A stretch of 30,791 nt of DNA from a virus: positions 1 through 30,791 of IMG/VR virus record IMGVR_UViG_3300034082_000616, one strand, 5' to 3'. This document shows positions 15,502 to 22,693 of this stretch, piece after piece (positions within the stretch are counted from its first letter, which is position 1; each line of letters opens with the position of its first letter). Below the pieces are notes generated by a model, which was not told where the DNA came from, did no database searches, and saw nothing but the letters and a program-made list of their open reading frames with translations. Both the position numbers and the translations under genes were made by a program.

Positions 15502-15833
15502 AAAGAATAGCAAAAAAAAATAGAATAGGCTTGGAAGTAGGAAAAGAATATACAATATATGAAGACCCTGATTTTTCTAATTATTATGTAACAAGTGGAT
15601 ATATGTTTTTAAAAGAAAATTTAGAGAATTATTTTGAACCTGAAACAAAACAGAAAAAAGACAAAGTAGTAAGCCAAGTATTAAACAAGTTCAAAGAACG
15701 CTCTAAAATAGGCATTAAGAAGTACGGAACAACTTTACACGAAAATAACACTGATGACTTTTTAAATCACTTACAAGAGGAGTTAATGGATGCAATTTTA
15801 TACTTACAAAAACTTAAAAACAATGGAAAATAA
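15498..15833 (+). CDS. MazG-like / nucleotide pyrophosphohydrolase-type protein
   Basis: After an N-terminal 55 residues that resemble a small beta domain, the C-terminal half reads VLNKFKERSKIGIKKYGTTL and then DDFLNHLQEELMDAILYLQK. The latter carries the EExxD-type helix of MazG-like all-alpha pyrophosphohydrolases encoded by many phages. Such enzymes hydrolyse NTPs or dNTPs and adjust nucleotide pools. Only part of the usual metal-binding set is present, so activity is uncertain. It overlaps the next gene by 11 nt (ATGGAAAATAA). Confidence 0.6.
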   Translation: MKRIAKKNRIGLEVGKEYTIYEDPDFSNYYVTSGYMFLKENLENYFEPETKQKKDKVVSQVLNKFKERSKIGIKKYGTTLHENNTDDFLNHLQEELMDAILYLQKLKNNGK

Positions 15834-15987
15834 ACAAACAGCAGTAGAATGGTTAACTGAAAAATTAAAAATTGAATTTGGATTTGTATTTTCAAATAAT
15901 ATTTTTGAACAAGCCAAAGAAATGGAAAAGCAACAGATTAAAGAATCGTTTCAAAAAGGACAATTAAGCGTATATAAAATAACATAA
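15823..15987 (+). CDS. Small conserved flavophage-type protein
   Basis: From the ATG at 15823 the product has 54 residues: TAVEWLTEKLKIEFGFVF followed by FEQAKEMEKQQIKESFQKG. An in-frame ATG at 15790 would extend it into the preceding gene by 33 nt more, so 15823 is preferred. Short proteins with this AVEWL...QAKEMEK pattern recur in flavophages; function is unknown. Confidence 0.65.
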   Translation: MENKQTAVEWLTEKLKIEFGFVFSNNIFEQAKEMEKQQIKESFQKGQLSVYKIT

Positions 15988-15992
15988 AGAAA

Positions 15993-16133
15993 ATGGAAAC
16001 AAATAAAATAGCTGAATTAATAGAATGGATTGATACAGAACCGAATTTAGTTAAAGTTAAAGACGGTTTTTTATATCACGGACAATATTTTACAAACCAA
16101 CAAATAATAGAAATTTATGTTAAACGAGGTTAG
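15993..16133 (+). CDS. 46-residue small protein
   Basis: A frame starting 5 nt after the preceding stop codon encodes a soluble, mixed-charge protein (IAELIEWIDTEPNLVKVKDG). It overlaps the next gene by 17 nt. Packing and codon use agree with a real gene; function unknown. Confidence 0.55.
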   Translation: METNKIAELIEWIDTEPNLVKVKDGFLYHGQYFTNQQIIEIYVKRG

Positions 16134-16482
16134 AGAATTTCAGAAAACAGGACAACAAATTGTAAACGATTTACCAACGGTTAACAGTTACAATAATTGT
16201 GAATTGCGATACAAGCTAATGAAAGAGGAAAATTTAGAGTATTTGGGAGCGTGTTATAACGAAGACAAAGTAGAAATATTAGATGCTTTATGCGATATGG
16301 CTTATGTATTATATGGTAGCATCAATTTTCACGGAATGCAGGATATATTTTCAGAAGCATTTCGTAGAGTTCATTTAAACAATATGACAAAGTTCCCAAA
16401 TGGGGAAGTTTTATTAAGCCCTGAAGGCAAAATTGTAAAACCTGAAGGGTTTTTGTCAGTGGATTTGTCAGATTTAATTTAG
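16117..16482 (+). CDS. MazG-like (PRA-PH family) pyrophosphohydrolase
   Basis: The 121-residue protein is a clear all-alpha NTP pyrophosphohydrolase of the MazG/PRA-PH type. Metal-binding residues are visible as Glu37, Glu38 and Glu41 in MKEENLEYLG and Glu53, Asp56 and Asp60 in VEILDALCDMAYVLYG. A second helix and a SEAFRRVHLNNMTKF segment complete the fold. The family removes non-canonical or excess nucleotides and may lower (p)ppGpp signalling. It is the last gene of its operon and is followed by a terminator. Confidence 0.78.
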   Translation: MLNEVREFQKTGQQIVNDLPTVNSYNNCELRYKLMKEENLEYLGACYNEDKVEILDALCDMAYVLYGSINFHGMQDIFSEAFRRVHLNNMTKFPNGEVLLSPEGKIVKPEGFLSVDLSDLI

Positions 16483-16489
16483 TATATTT

Positions 16490-16520
16490 ATGCGCCTCAA
16501 AACGGGGCGTATTTTTTTTT
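16490..16520 (+). terminator. Rho-independent terminator
   Basis: A 9-bp stem (16490-16498 with 16504-16512, two G-T wobbles) with a 5-nt AAAAC loop is followed by nine T. It closes the early operon that starts at 13258. Confidence 0.82.
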
Positions 16521-16538
16521 AATCAAATAACCAAAATA

Positions 16539-17657
16539 ATGGGTATATATTCACAATACAATGATCAGATTATAGAATTATTGCAAAAAGGATTAAATGA
16601 TAGTAAAATAGGCCAAGAAATTTTAAAAGATAATTACACCGATTCCTTCCGAAAACATATCAACAGATTAAGAAATAATTTAGGAGTTATCAATGCTTGT
16701 GAAAACGTAGGAGTTGACCCTAAAACAGTTCCGATGTTATGGTTAAAAAATAAAAATGAAAGTGTAAGAGTTACGAATCCACTATTTGAGAAAGCAGACG
16801 AAAAACAATTTCAAGACCTTACAAAAACTTTAATAAAAGATTTACAGGAATACGCTCCGACTTTTGTAAAGTTAGAACGAATTGAAAACAAAGATTCTTA
16901 TTTATTAGTTTTAGATCCTGCAGACATACACATCGGTAAGCTATCAAAACACTTTGAAACTAGAGAAGATTATAACAATCAAATTGCAGTACATAGAGTT
17001 TTAGCAGGAGTAAAAGGTATTTTACAAAAGGTTTCTTCTTTTAATATTGATAAGATTTTATTTATTGGAGGTAATGATATATTACATATTGACAACCCAA
17101 AACGTACAACTACTTCAGGAACACCACAAGATACCGATGGTATGTGGTTTGAAAACTTTATAATAGCTAAAAATCTTTATATTGATGTTTTAGAAATACT
17201 TTTACCTATTGCAGACGTTCATTTTTGCTTTAATCCTTCAAACCACGATTATACAAATGGCTTCTTTTTAGCTCAGGTTATTGAAACTTATTTTAAAAAT
17301 TGTCAAAATATTACTTTTGATACTTCGATAGCACATCGTAAAGGTTTTAGATACTATAACAATCTTATTGGAACTACTCACGGTGATGGAGCAAAACAGG
17401 AATTGTTACCTTTATTAATGGCACAAGAGTTCCCTATTGAATGGAGTTTAACAAAACATAGATACGTTTATACACACCACGTACACCACAAGACAAGTAA
17501 AGATTACGTAGGGATTACAGTTGAATCTTTAAGAAGTCCATCAAGTGCTGATAGTTGGCATAGTAGAAATGGTTACCAACATTCGCCAAAAGCAGTAGAG
17601 GGTTTTTTGCACTGCAAAAATAACGGTCAAATCGCCCGAATTACCCACGTTTTCTAA
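16539..17657 (+). CDS. Calcineurin-like metallophosphoesterase
   Basis: The 372-residue protein carries the di-metal phosphoesterase motifs in order: DxH at Asp129/His131 (DPADIHIGK), GND at 178-180 (FIGGNDILHID), NHD at 235-237 (NPSNHDYTNG), His281-Gly282 (GTTHGDG), and HxH at 314/316 (YTHHVHH). The first 50 residues look like an HTH-type region (NDSKIGQEILKDNY). This is the Mre11/SbcD superfamily, so nuclease or phosphodiesterase activity in phage DNA metabolism is plausible. No promoter is recognised directly upstream; the gene lies between two terminators and may depend on read-through. Confidence 0.82.
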   Translation: MGIYSQYNDQIIELLQKGLNDSKIGQEILKDNYTDSFRKHINRLRNNLGVINACENVGVDPKTVPMLWLKNKNESVRVTNPLFEKADEKQFQDLTKTLIKDLQEYAPTFVKLERIENKDSYLLVLDPADIHIGKLSKHFETREDYNNQIAVHRVLAGVKGILQKVSSFNIDKILFIGGNDILHIDNPKRTTTSGTPQDTDGMWFENFIIAKNLYIDVLEILLPIADVHFCFNPSNHDYTNGFFLAQVIETYFKNCQNITFDTSIAHRKGFRYYNNLIGTTHGDGAKQELLPLLMAQEFPIEWSLTKHRYVYTHHVHHKTSKDYVGITVESLRSPSSADSWHSRNGYQHSPKAVEGFLHCKNNGQIARITHVF

Positions 17658-17665
17658 TACAAATT

Positions 17666-17697
17666 AAATCGGTTATTAATTTAACCGATTTTTTTTT
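17666..17697 (+). terminator. Rho-independent terminator
   Basis: A perfect 10-bp stem (17666-17675 with 17682-17691) closes a TTAATT loop and runs into nine T (17689-17697). It separates the phosphoesterase gene from the promoter at 17706. Confidence 0.9.
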
Positions 17698-17705
17698 GCT
17701 TTTTA

Positions 17706-17736
17706 TTTGCATAATAAAAAACTATTACTACATTTG
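17706..17736 (+). promoter_or_regulatory. Bacteroidetes-type promoter with degenerate palindrome
   Basis: TTTG at 17706-17709 and TACATTTG at 17729-17736 are 19 nt apart. The spacer is C plus ATAATAAAAAACTATTAC (17711-17728), a degenerate version of the palindrome in the promoters at 11742 and 13258. The predicted start near 17741 gives a 25-nt leader for the helicase gene. Confidence 0.82.
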
Positions 17737-17765
17737 CATATATAAATAATAAAACAAAACACAAA

Positions 17766-19133
17766 ATGACAAATTACAAAGAATTTTTAGAAACAAAAAG
17801 ACACTCAATAGGCAACTATGGGTTTAAAGCAAATTACATTCCTGATATTGCTTTTGACTTTCAAAGACACGTTATTGAAAAAGCTACTTTAAAAGGTCGT
17901 AGTGCTGTTTTTTTAGATACTGGATTGGGTAAGACTTTAGTACAATTATCTTTAGCTAAAAACATAGTAAACCATACAAATAAAAAAGTATTAATATTAA
18001 CTCCTTTAGCGGTTGCGTTTCAATTTATTTTAGAAGCTGAAAAGTTAGGTATTGATGATATTGAATATTCAAAAGATGGTAAGCATACTAAAAAAATAGT
18101 TGTTTGTAATTATGAAAGATTACACTATTTTAATGAGAATGATTTTGAAGGAGTTATTTTAGATGAGAGTAGTATTTTAAAAAACTTTGATGGTAAAATT
18201 AAACAAGAAGTAACAAGCTTTGTTAAGAAAATACCTTATAGATTTTTAAGTACTGCAACTCCATCACCTAACGACTTTATAGAATTAGGTACAAGTTCTG
18301 AGGCGTTGGGGTACATGGGGTATATGGATATGTTAGGTAAGTTTTTTAAACAAAATAATAATGCAATTGATTCAACTAATAGAAATATTGGAGAAAAGTT
18401 TTACTTAAAACCACACGCAGAAAAAGACTTTTTTGCTTGGGTTAATCAATGGTCAATTATGGCAAAAATGCCAAGTGATTTGGGTTTTTCAAATGATCGT
18501 TATAATTTACCTGAATTAATTGTAAATAAACATATAGTTACAAATGATAGCCAAATTTCTATAGATGGTCAATTACAAATGTTTAATATAGTAGCTAAAA
18601 ATTTTAATGAAATTCGTTATGAACAAAAGCAAACGGAAGAAAAAAGATGTGAAAAAGCTATTGAATTAGCAAAAAATAAAACTTCAGTATATTGGTGTAA
18701 TACTAATAACGAAAGTAGTATTTTAAAAAGTTCAGATAAAAATGCTATTGAAATTATAGGATCTCAAAGTATTGATAAAAAAGAAGAAATACTTTTAGCT
18801 TTTGCAAATGGAGAAATTGAAAGACTAATTACAAAGGCAAAAATGACTTCTATGGGTTTAAACTGGCAGCATTGCAATCATTCAGTATTTTTTCCAACGT
18901 GGAGTTATGAACAATATTACCAAGCTATAAGACGTTTTTGGAGGTTTGGACAAACAAAAAACGTTAGTATTGATATGGTTATTTCAGATGGTCAAACAAG
19001 GGTACTGGAAGCCTTAGAACAAAAAACACAAAAAGCAATACAATTACATAGAAATCTAACAGAAAACGTAAACCGTTCATTTGAACACAAAGTAAAAGAA
19101 TTTAACAAACAAATTATTAAACCTAAATTTTAA
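17766..19133 (+). CDS. SF2 / SNF2-type DNA helicase
   Basis: The 455-residue protein has helicase superfamily 2 motifs in order: a Q-like FDFQRHV (about 30-36), Walker A DTGLGKT (51-57), motif Ia LTPLAVAFQ, motif II DESS (133-136), and motif III STATPSP (162-168). A second RecA lobe carries TSMGLNWQHC and the motif VI segment QAIRRFWRFGQ. DESS and the RRFWRFGQ form are common in phage SNF2-like helicases. It probably remodels or unwinds DNA in replication or recombination. The methyltransferase gene begins 12 nt downstream, a pairing seen in other phages. Confidence 0.87.
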   Translation: MTNYKEFLETKRHSIGNYGFKANYIPDIAFDFQRHVIEKATLKGRSAVFLDTGLGKTLVQLSLAKNIVNHTNKKVLILTPLAVAFQFILEAEKLGIDDIEYSKDGKHTKKIVVCNYERLHYFNENDFEGVILDESSILKNFDGKIKQEVTSFVKKIPYRFLSTATPSPNDFIELGTSSEALGYMGYMDMLGKFFKQNNNAIDSTNRNIGEKFYLKPHAEKDFFAWVNQWSIMAKMPSDLGFSNDRYNLPELIVNKHIVTNDSQISIDGQLQMFNIVAKNFNEIRYEQKQTEEKRCEKAIELAKNKTSVYWCNTNNESSILKSSDKNAIEIIGSQSIDKKEEILLAFANGEIERLITKAKMTSMGLNWQHCNHSVFFPTWSYEQYYQAIRRFWRFGQTKNVSIDMVISDGQTRVLEALEQKTQKAIQLHRNLTENVNRSFEHKVKEFNKQIIKPKF

Positions 19134-19145
19134 AAACGAAACAAA

Positions 19146-20150
19146 ATGGTAAAAGATCAAATTATTACAGAAAATTACGCAATCTATAATGGAGATTGTA
19201 TGGAAGTGTTACCAACTTTAGACACTGAAAGTGTAGACTTAGTTGTTTATAGTCCTCCTTTTGCAGGATTATACAATTATTCGAGTTCGGAAAAAGATTT
19301 TTCTAATTGCGATAGTAAAGAACAATTCTTAGATCAATATGAATTTATGGTAAAAGAAATGGCAAGGGTAACTAAAAGAGGTCGTATTAATGCGGTACAC
19401 GTTACGGATGTTCATACAAATACCTGTCACCTTTGGGACTTTCCACACGAAGTAATTAGAATACACGAGAAGTACGGTTTTGATTATAGAAATAGAATAA
19501 CTATTTGGAAAGAACCTTTAAAAGTTCGTATGCGTACTATGGTCCAGTCTTTAATGCACAAATTTATTGTAGAAGATTCAACAAAGTGTTTTACTGCTAT
19601 GCCTGATTATGTTTTAGTATTCACTAAAAAAGGAGAAAATGAAGTTCCAGTAACTCATCCTTTTGGAATGAATCATTATGCAGGTGAAATTCCAATTTTA
19701 CCAAACATTTTAAGAGCTTGGAATAATGCTAATAATTCAGATTTAAACGAGGTGCAACTTTGGAATCATTTAAACAATATTAACGAGGATGACAAAATAA
19801 CTAAATTGAATCATTATATCTGGCAACGTTATGCATCCAGTGTATGGGATGATATTAGAATTGATAATGTTTTACCTTTTAGAGATTCAAAAGAAGAAGA
19901 TGACGAAAAACACGTACACCCTTTGCAATTAGATGTAATTGATAGAATTGTAGAATTATATTCTAATCCTGGAGAAATTGTTTTAACTCCTTTTATGGGT
20001 GTAGGTAGTGAAGTTTTTAGCCCTGTTTCAATGGGTAGAAAAGCAATAGGTATCGAATTAAAAGATAGTTACTTTAAACAAGCTAAGTTAAATTTACAAG
20101 AAGCTGCAAAAAGATTTAAAGAAAGTATAAAACAAGAAACTTTATTTTAG
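19146..20150 (+). CDS. N4-cytosine / N6-adenine DNA methyltransferase
   Basis: The 334-residue enzyme has the beta-class arrangement. An N-terminal NGDCMEVLPTL and the catalytic motif IV VVYSPPF (Ser36-Pro-Pro-Phe39) come first. The S-adenosylmethionine-binding motif lies near the C-terminus, LTPFMGVGSEVF followed by GRKAIGIELKDSYF. SPPF is more typical of N4-cytosine enzymes, although N6-adenine enzymes with SPPF exist. A long central insertion (about 60-260) would hold the target recognition part. No restriction endonuclease is adjacent, so protection of phage DNA from host restriction is the likely role. Confidence 0.87.
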   Translation: MVKDQIITENYAIYNGDCMEVLPTLDTESVDLVVYSPPFAGLYNYSSSEKDFSNCDSKEQFLDQYEFMVKEMARVTKRGRINAVHVTDVHTNTCHLWDFPHEVIRIHEKYGFDYRNRITIWKEPLKVRMRTMVQSLMHKFIVEDSTKCFTAMPDYVLVFTKKGENEVPVTHPFGMNHYAGEIPILPNILRAWNNANNSDLNEVQLWNHLNNINEDDKITKLNHYIWQRYASSVWDDIRIDNVLPFRDSKEEDDEKHVHPLQLDVIDRIVELYSNPGEIVLTPFMGVGSEVFSPVSMGRKAIGIELKDSYFKQAKLNLQEAAKRFKESIKQETLF

Positions 20151-20171
20151 TATATTTACACGTTTTGTTTT

Positions 20172-20200
20172 AGCCGCTGAAGAAATTTAGCGGTTTTTTT
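20172..20200 (+). terminator. Rho-independent terminator with GAAA loop
   Basis: A 10-bp stem (20172-20181 with 20186-20195, two G-T wobbles) is capped by a GAAA tetraloop and followed by seven T. It ends the helicase-methyltransferase operon. Confidence 0.87.
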
Positions 20201-20207
20201 ATATCTT

Positions 20208-20240
20208 TTTGTTATTTATTCAAAAAAAGTATTATATTTG
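20208..20240 (+). promoter_or_regulatory. Promoter of the replication operon
   Basis: The -7 box TATATTTG (20233-20240) is a perfect match to TAnnTTTG. A TTTG at 20208-20211 lies 21 nt upstream, slightly longer than the usual 19. The spacer has no palindrome, unlike the other four promoters. The predicted start of transcription is near 20245, exactly where the first hairpin of the leader begins. Confidence 0.75.
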
Positions 20241-20244
20241 TAGC

Positions 20245-20345
20245 TGTAATGTAGTGAGACACGTTACAAAACCGAAAATATTATAAAAATCCTATCAGGA
20301 AGGCGAGTCTCACACCAGCCAACTTGATGGGATTTTACTTTTTAA
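20245..20345 (+). ncRNA. Structured leader or small RNA with predicted kissing hairpins
   Basis: Hairpin 1 pairs 20245-20252 with 20261-20268 (8 bp, one G-U) around the loop AGUGAGAC. Hairpin 2 pairs 20286-20297 with 20325-20336 (12 bp, one G-U), contains an inner GGC/GCC helix (20302-20304 with 20318-20320), and is capped by a loop with GUCUCAC (20307-20313). The loop sequence GUGAGAC of hairpin 1 (20254-20260) is perfectly complementary to that heptamer. The transcript should start at hairpin 1, and hairpin 2 is followed by a U-rich stretch, so it could be an attenuating leader for the replication genes or a ~100-nt small RNA. I do not recognise a named family. Confidence 0.65.
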
Positions 20346-20382
20346 CTAAATAGTTTATCGGTATCTTAAAACCGTTATTATT

Positions 20383-20616
20383 ATGGCAAATTTTGAATTA
20401 AAATTTTTAGACTCAAAAAACGAAATGTTTATTGAAGTAAAGAAAAAAACGGTTGAATTATATTCTTGTAATAAAGATTATATTCAAATTATTATTGGAG
20501 AATTTGATGGTAGAGATCAATACATTGAAATTGATAAAAGTACCGCTATTAAATTTGCCAAAACACTTCGCACAGAAATAAACAAAATTACAGAAAGCGA
20601 GGTTTCTAATGAATAG
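20383..20616 (+). CDS. Small protein, first gene of the replication operon
   Basis: The 77-residue protein has an N-terminal beta-rich half (FELKFLDSKNEMFIEVKKK, then DYIQIIIGEFDG) and a C-terminal helix ending acidic. Its compact beta pattern resembles small phage accessory proteins, but I do not recognise it. It overlaps the initiator gene by 8 nt and lies directly behind the structured leader. Confidence 0.65.
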   Translation: MANFELKFLDSKNEMFIEVKKKTVELYSCNKDYIQIIIGEFDGRDQYIEIDKSTAIKFAKTLRTEINKITESEVSNE

Positions 20617-21295
20617 CTATGAATTATCTCGAAAATGGTTTGATTGGAGTTTTGAAAATCCTGAAAAAATAAGTCCTAACCATTCCGCTTTATATTTTTT
20701 TGCAATTGAACATTGTAATAGATTAGGATGGAGAGAAAAATTTGGTTTTCCAACTGAAATGGCAAAAGATGCAATAGGTATAAAATCTTATAATACTTAT
20801 GTAAAAACTTTAAATGATTTAGTTGATTGGGGTTTTATAAAAATGATCCAAAGAAGTAAAAATCAATATTCAGCTAACATAATTGCACTATCAAATTTTA
20901 ATAAAGCACTTGATAAAGCACTTGATAAAGCAATAGTAAAGCACGTGACAAAGCAAGATGAAAGCATTGATAGTATAGATAAACCAATAACCAATAAACC
21001 AATAAACGATAATGACCGTTCGGTCAATTGGGATGCACTTCTTTTACAATTCAATTCTATAACAGGAAAAAAACTAAAAGTAGTTTGTGATAAATCTAAA
21101 AGGCAAATAAACGCAAGGTTAAAAGAAGGGTATTCTAAATTAGATATTCTTAACGCTATTACAAATTGTTTTAACGATGATTACCATAAAGAAAATCCTA
21201 AATATTTAACATTGGAATTTATAAGCCGACCTGATAAAATGCAAAAATACGCTCAAGAAATTAAAAAATCAAAACCTAAACAAGATAGACTATGA
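20609..21295 (+). CDS. Replication initiator with Phg_2220_C-like domain
   Basis: The 228-residue protein starts with a winged-helix-type region (about 15-85: SALYFFAIEHCNRLGW, MAKDAIGIKSYNTYVKTLND, LVDWGFIKMIQRSKNQYS). A low-complexity linker (about 95-140) follows, then a C-terminal domain resembling Phg_2220_C (ITGKKLKVV, INARLKEGYSKLDILNAI, YLTLEFISRPDKMQKYAQ). This is the layout of DnaD/O-type phage initiators, which bind the origin and load the helicase. The linker DNA carries phased repeats that could be that origin. It is coupled to the next gene by an ATGA overlap. Confidence 0.75.
   Translation: MNSYELSRKWFDWSFENPEKISPNHSALYFFAIEHCNRLGWREKFGFPTEMAKDAIGIKSYNTYVKTLNDLVDWGFIKMIQRSKNQYSANIIALSNFNKALDKALDKAIVKHVTKQDESIDSIDKPITNKPINDNDRSVNWDALLLQFNSITGKKLKVVCDKSKRQINARLKEGYSKLDILNAITNCFNDDYHKENPKYLTLEFISRPDKMQKYAQEIKKSKPKQDRL
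20901..21010 (+). other. Candidate replication origin: iterons plus AT-rich repeats
   Basis: Six copies of AAAGCA begin at 20903, 20915, 20927, 20938, 20950 and 20961, a spacing of 11-12 bp, inside ~12-bp repeats such as ATAAAGCACTTG. Behind them come four short AT-rich repeats of the AAACCAAT type (20981-21010). Iterons followed by an AT-rich stretch inside the initiator gene is the layout of the lambda origin in gene O. The origin role is inferred. Confidence 0.55.
21013..21026 (+). promoter_or_regulatory. 14-bp inverted repeat next to the origin-like repeats
   Basis: TGACCG (21013-21018) and CGGTCA (21021-21026) form a perfect inverted repeat around TT, 3 nt downstream of the AT-rich repeats and inside the initiator gene. 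It is GC-rich compared with its surroundings. It could be a protein-binding site of the origin; it may also be chance. Confidence 0.4.
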
Positions 21296-21804
21296 GTAAA
21301 CCAAATTTAAAAAAGTCTTTTGAATGGTTGTTTGATAGATTTACAAAGGAAAATATTAAGCCGTGCCAATTTGATTTAGACTGCTTGGTAAGCATTGCAG
21401 AAAAAACAAATGAAATAAATAAAGAAGCGTTTCAGGAAAATACTATTTTTGCCAAGATGTATGTTTATTGTCTTATGCACGAATTGGAATATTACAAGGA
21501 TATTGAGTTTGCCACTAAAAAACTAAATGAGGTTTTAGATGCACCATTAGAAAAAACGTGTGATGATTTCTTAAATAGATTAAATCACTTGGAATTAAAT
21601 AAGTATTTAAAATCAATCGGAATTAATACGGATCATTTAAAACAATTGACAAAAGAAGAAGAAGCAAAACAGGTCGTTTTAATAGAAGAAAATAAAAAAA
21701 GTATACAAATATATGTTTTAGGTAAATTCACAAAGGAAAACGTATTCAAATCGATTAATAACGCAATTACAAACTGTATTATTAATTTCAAAAACAAAAA
21801 TTAG
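21292..21804 (+). CDS. Hypothetical protein between initiator and ATPase
   Basis: The 170-residue protein is predicted to be helical, with CQFDLDCLVSIAEKTNE, FAKMYVYCLMHELEYYKD and a final ENVFKSINNAITNCI segment. I see no Walker or zinc motif. Located between an initiator and a RecA-fold ATPase, it may take part in helicase loading or primosome assembly. That is an argument from position only. Confidence 0.65.
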   Translation: MSKPNLKKSFEWLFDRFTKENIKPCQFDLDCLVSIAEKTNEINKEAFQENTIFAKMYVYCLMHELEYYKDIEFATKKLNEVLDAPLEKTCDDFLNRLNHLELNKYLKSIGINTDHLKQLTKEEEAKQVVLIEENKKSIQIYVLGKFTKENVFKSINNAITNCIINFKNKN

Positions 21805-21811
21805 TAAAAAT

Positions 21812-22693
21812 ATGGAAATTAATATACCAAAAATAGAAATTGGAAAACAAAACGAAATAGTAAAAGGCACAAACTTTTTAGATATTTTTAAAAATAGTTA
21901 TGTTGATCCTTCGGAAGAAATAAAACCTCAACCAGTTGCAATAAGTATAGGCAGTTCGGAATATAAAGGCACAAATTACCCGATTCCGTTTGGCTCTTAT
22001 GGTGATTTTTCTTGTATTGTTGGAGCTTCTAAAAGTAGAAAAACTTTTTTTAAATCTATGATTGAAGCTGCTTATATTGGAGGTTATTCTAATATCTATA
22101 ATCCATCTATAAAAGGTCATAATACTAACGATAAATTAATAATATCAATTGACACCGAACAATCAAAGCACCATACTCAAAGAGTAGTTAGAAGGGTTTT
22201 AGATTTGGTTGGTTCTAACTATGATTTATACAAAACATTTTCTTTAAGAACGTATTCGCCCAAAGAGCGTTTTGAGTTTATCAATTGGTTAGTTTATGAA
22301 AGCGAATTTAAAAAAGACATTGGATTGATGTCTATAGATGGATATGTAGACTTGGTAACCGATTTTAATAGTTTAGAACAAGCTACAGGACTAACCGAGA
22401 AGCTACTCGAATGGACTGCACGTAAAGAAGTAAAAGAACAAATGCATATAACAGGAATTTTGCACAAGAATTTTGGAACTGCTAAACCTGTAGGTCACGT
22501 TGGATCAAGTGTTTTAAAGAAAGCTGAAACAGTTGTTTTTATAGATAAAGAAGAAGAAATTTCAAGCGCAAAATGCGAGTATTCTCGTAATATGGAATTT
22601 AAGACCTTAATGTTTGGAATTAATAAAGATTGGTTGCCGTACGAAATTGAAGAAGGAATAGTAGTTAATAATAAAAAAGAAGTATCATTCTAA
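21812..22693 (+). CDS. RepA/DnaB-type RecA-fold ATPase
   Basis: The 293-residue protein has the AAA_25/RepA-type core. A variant Walker A GASKSRKTF lies at residues 71-79 (Lys77, Thr78), a strand IISIDTEQSKHHTQRVVRRV carries the Glu that usually follows, and a Walker B-like GLMSIDGYVDL follows. A downstream HITGILHKNFGTAKPVGHVG segment provides the His/Gly sensor region. SKSRKT in place of GxGKT is common in this family in Bacteroidetes phages. It probably acts as the replicative helicase or its loader. It shares one base with the RusA gene. Confidence 0.78.
   Translation: MEINIPKIEIGKQNEIVKGTNFLDIFKNSYVDPSEEIKPQPVAISIGSSEYKGTNYPIPFGSYGDFSCIVGASKSRKTFFKSMIEAAYIGGYSNIYNPSIKGHNTNDKLIISIDTEQSKHHTQRVVRRVLDLVGSNYDLYKTFSLRTYSPKERFEFINWLVYESEFKKDIGLMSIDGYVDLVTDFNSLEQATGLTEKLLEWTARKEVKEQMHITGILHKNFGTAKPVGHVGSSVLKKAETVVFIDKEEEISSAKCEYSRNMEFKTLMFGINKDWLPYEIEEGIVVNNKKEVSF

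Noticed and set aside
20254-20313. GTGAGAC/GTCTCAC as the stem of one large hairpin
   Set aside because: Possible as an alternative fold, but it would break two longer stems (8 and 12 bp); the loop-loop reading uses all pairs together.
20245-20336. Pistol-type self-cleaving ribozyme
   Set aside because: A hairpin loop pairing with a downstream segment is similar, but the paired heptamer lies in a closed hairpin loop instead of an internal loop, and the conserved core cannot be placed.
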